Shown here piece by piece: positions 58,521 through 59,202 of a DNA stretch of 59,202 nt. Under the pieces are notes generated by a model that worked only from the letters and a program-made list of their open reading frames with translations, did no database searches and was not told the origin of the DNA. Numbering within the stretch: position 1 is the first letter of the stretch; each line of letters opens with the position of its first letter. The position numbers and the translations under genes were made by a program. The DNA is taken from positions 1 through 59,202 of the forward strand of contig JAAWOU010000010.1 of the NCBI GenBank assembly GCA_022799755.1, given 5' to 3'. The stretch comes from Lachnospiraceae bacterium. GTDB lineage: Bacteria > Bacillota > Clostridia > Lachnospirales > Lachnospiraceae.

Positions 58521-58550
58521 TTGGCAAAACAGCCACATCTGTGTTATAAT
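58521..58550 (+). promoter_or_regulatory. Promoter of tRNA-Gly
   Basis: TTGGCA (58521-58526), 18-base spacer, perfect TATAAT (58545-58550), ten bases before the tRNA. The 58316-58520 stretch before it has no coding content; a GC-rich palindrome GGCGGCC...GGCGGCC is near 58360-58377. Confidence 0.75.
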
Positions 58551-58560
58551 ATCTTTGTTC

Positions 58561-58631
58561 GCAGGATTAGTACATTGGTAGTATATCAGCTTCCCAAGCT
58601 GAGGAGGCGGGTTCGATTCCCGTATCCTGCT
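58561..58631 (+). tRNA. tRNA-Gly, anticodon CCC
   Basis: Acceptor GCAGGAT / ATCCTGC, anticodon stem TCAGC/GCTGA with loop TTCCCAA giving CCC, T-arm GGCGGGTTCGATTCCCGT. CCA is not encoded. It reads GGG codons. It has its own promoter and a downstream terminator. Confidence 0.92.
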
Positions 58632-58691
58632 CTCAAAAGTCCTTGATTCTACTAGGTTTTTAGCGTATAACAGTTCCAAAGCCAATCAACG

Positions 58692-58726
58692 AACCAATCA
58701 AAGCTAATTTGGTTGGTTTTTATTTT
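58692..58726 (+). terminator. Terminator after tRNA-Gly
   Basis: AACCAA (58692-58697) / TTGGTT (58109+600 = 58709-58714) with loop of 11, then GGTTTTTATTTT. About 60 bases after the tRNA. Confidence 0.5.
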
Positions 58727-58812
58727 GGCGACACGGAACGCCGAACCCACATCAATATAAATAATTGCTCTATAATATCACGCTATATTCAACATCTAGA
58801 AATCCTTACTCA

Positions 58813-59202
58813 TCAATCATCATATTCCTGCAGTTTATAAGATGATATCCTAACACCAATATCAATGAGCTTATATATAATGTTTTCTAAATACCAAATC
58901 ATATCTGTATTATTTCCTTTATAAGTTTTTCGATTAATAGACATACTTAACATAATCTCCTTGGTTGTATCAGCCAATAAAGAAATTCCCTCACTACCAT
59001 TACCATAAAATAAATTGACACCTATCTGTTCTCGCAAAGCCATTTTTTTAGACACAATCTCATATAACTTAATTTCAGATATTTTTTCACACTGCCAATC
59101 ATACATATCATCATCTCCAACTGGCAAAAACTCCGTTTCTCCTTGTTGACTATGTATATCCCATCCAATTTGTTTGAATTTTTTTAAAATTTCAATTATA
59201 TT
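58813..59202 (-). CDS. AT-rich partial protein of unknown function (cut by window end)
   Basis: The minus-strand frame is open from the window end to the stop at 58813, giving the last 129 residues (no start in the window). Sequence pieces: FKQIGWDIHSQQGETEFLPV, GDDDMYDWQCEKISEI, EIVSKKMALREQIGVNLFYG, GLSL-free ISLLADTTKEIMLSMSINRK and the end SSYKLQEYDD. No domain is recognised. Base composition is clearly lower in GC than the rest of the window and it begins just after tRNA-Gly, so it may belong to a genomic island inserted beside the tRNA. Confidence 0.6.
   Translation of the reverse strand, partial: NIIEILKKFKQIGWDIHSQQGETEFLPVGDDDMYDWQCEKISEIKLYEIVSKKMALREQIGVNLFYGNGSEGISLLADTTKEIMLSMSINRKTYKGNNTDMIWYLENIIYKLIDIGVRISSYKLQEYDD

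Overview
The window looks like chromosomal DNA from a Lachnospiraceae-type gut Firmicute. The evidence is moderately high GC, AGGAGG-like ribosome binding sites, the order tig-clpP-clpX-engB, a long-form PyrF, PyrB/PyrI as separate subunits, an ApbE/NusG-II/Gx-transporter cluster, and many Clostridia-typical families (PF06541 membrane proteins, YlmH, DUF3737, NhaC). No phage, IS transposase or CRISPR array is visible. Species cannot be named from sequence alone.

Layout. 1-3.7 kb: the end of an unidentified gene, a small membrane protein, a HAD phosphatase, a LysR regulator and purA. 4.0-6.4 kb: the flavinylation gene apbE divergent from a NusG-II protein and a Gx transporter. 6.5-10.4 kb: a folate operon (folC-folE-folP-folBK, minus strand). 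10.7-14.1 kb: small membrane proteins, a nitroreductase, then pyrB-pyrI. 14.3-22.5 kb (minus): DUF362 protein, a two-component system with a polytopic kinase, a PF06541 protein, YlmH, and two CobW-type GTPases, one carrying ten His/Cys-rich tandem repeats. 22.8-30.1 kb (plus): TraX-like protein, an ABC exporter, then pyrF translationally coupled to a lipoprotein-like serine protease and followed by a GT39-like membrane protein; an XRE regulator points the other way. 30.1-32.4 kb (minus): an orphan response regulator with a degenerate receiver and an ECF sigma/anti-sigma pair. 32.5-37.7 kb (minus): AI-2E-family permease, engB, clpX, clpP, tig. 37.9-43.1 kb (minus): an ABC importer with permease and ATPase fused, its binding lipoprotein, asparaginase and an RlmD-type methyltransferase with a structured leader. 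43.4-48.4 kb: tRNA-Pro(AGG), an Uma2 nuclease, PepD, a sedoheptulokinase-like kinase and two small P-loop proteins. 48.4-55.3 kb (minus): a relic of an LplB-type sugar permease, a GH115 glucuronidase, an SGNH esterase and NhaC, which reads as a glucuronoxylan side-chain locus. 55.5-59.2 kb: a second XRE regulator, DUF3737, a PleD-like diguanylate cyclase, tRNA-Gly(CCC), and an AT-rich partial ORF at the edge.

A dispersed intergenic repeat (at least eight copies, tips reading roughly TCACTGTTCACGG / CCGTGAACAGTGA, with an inner TTCGTGC/GCACGAA hairpin) runs through the first 27 kb and looks like a MITE- or REP-like family. The most unusual single items are the His/Cys-repeat GTPase, the degenerate response regulator, the fused ABC importer, the repeat family, and the rlmD leader in which one CTCCCTCC segment can pair either with a neighbouring arm or with the Shine-Dalgarno sequence.
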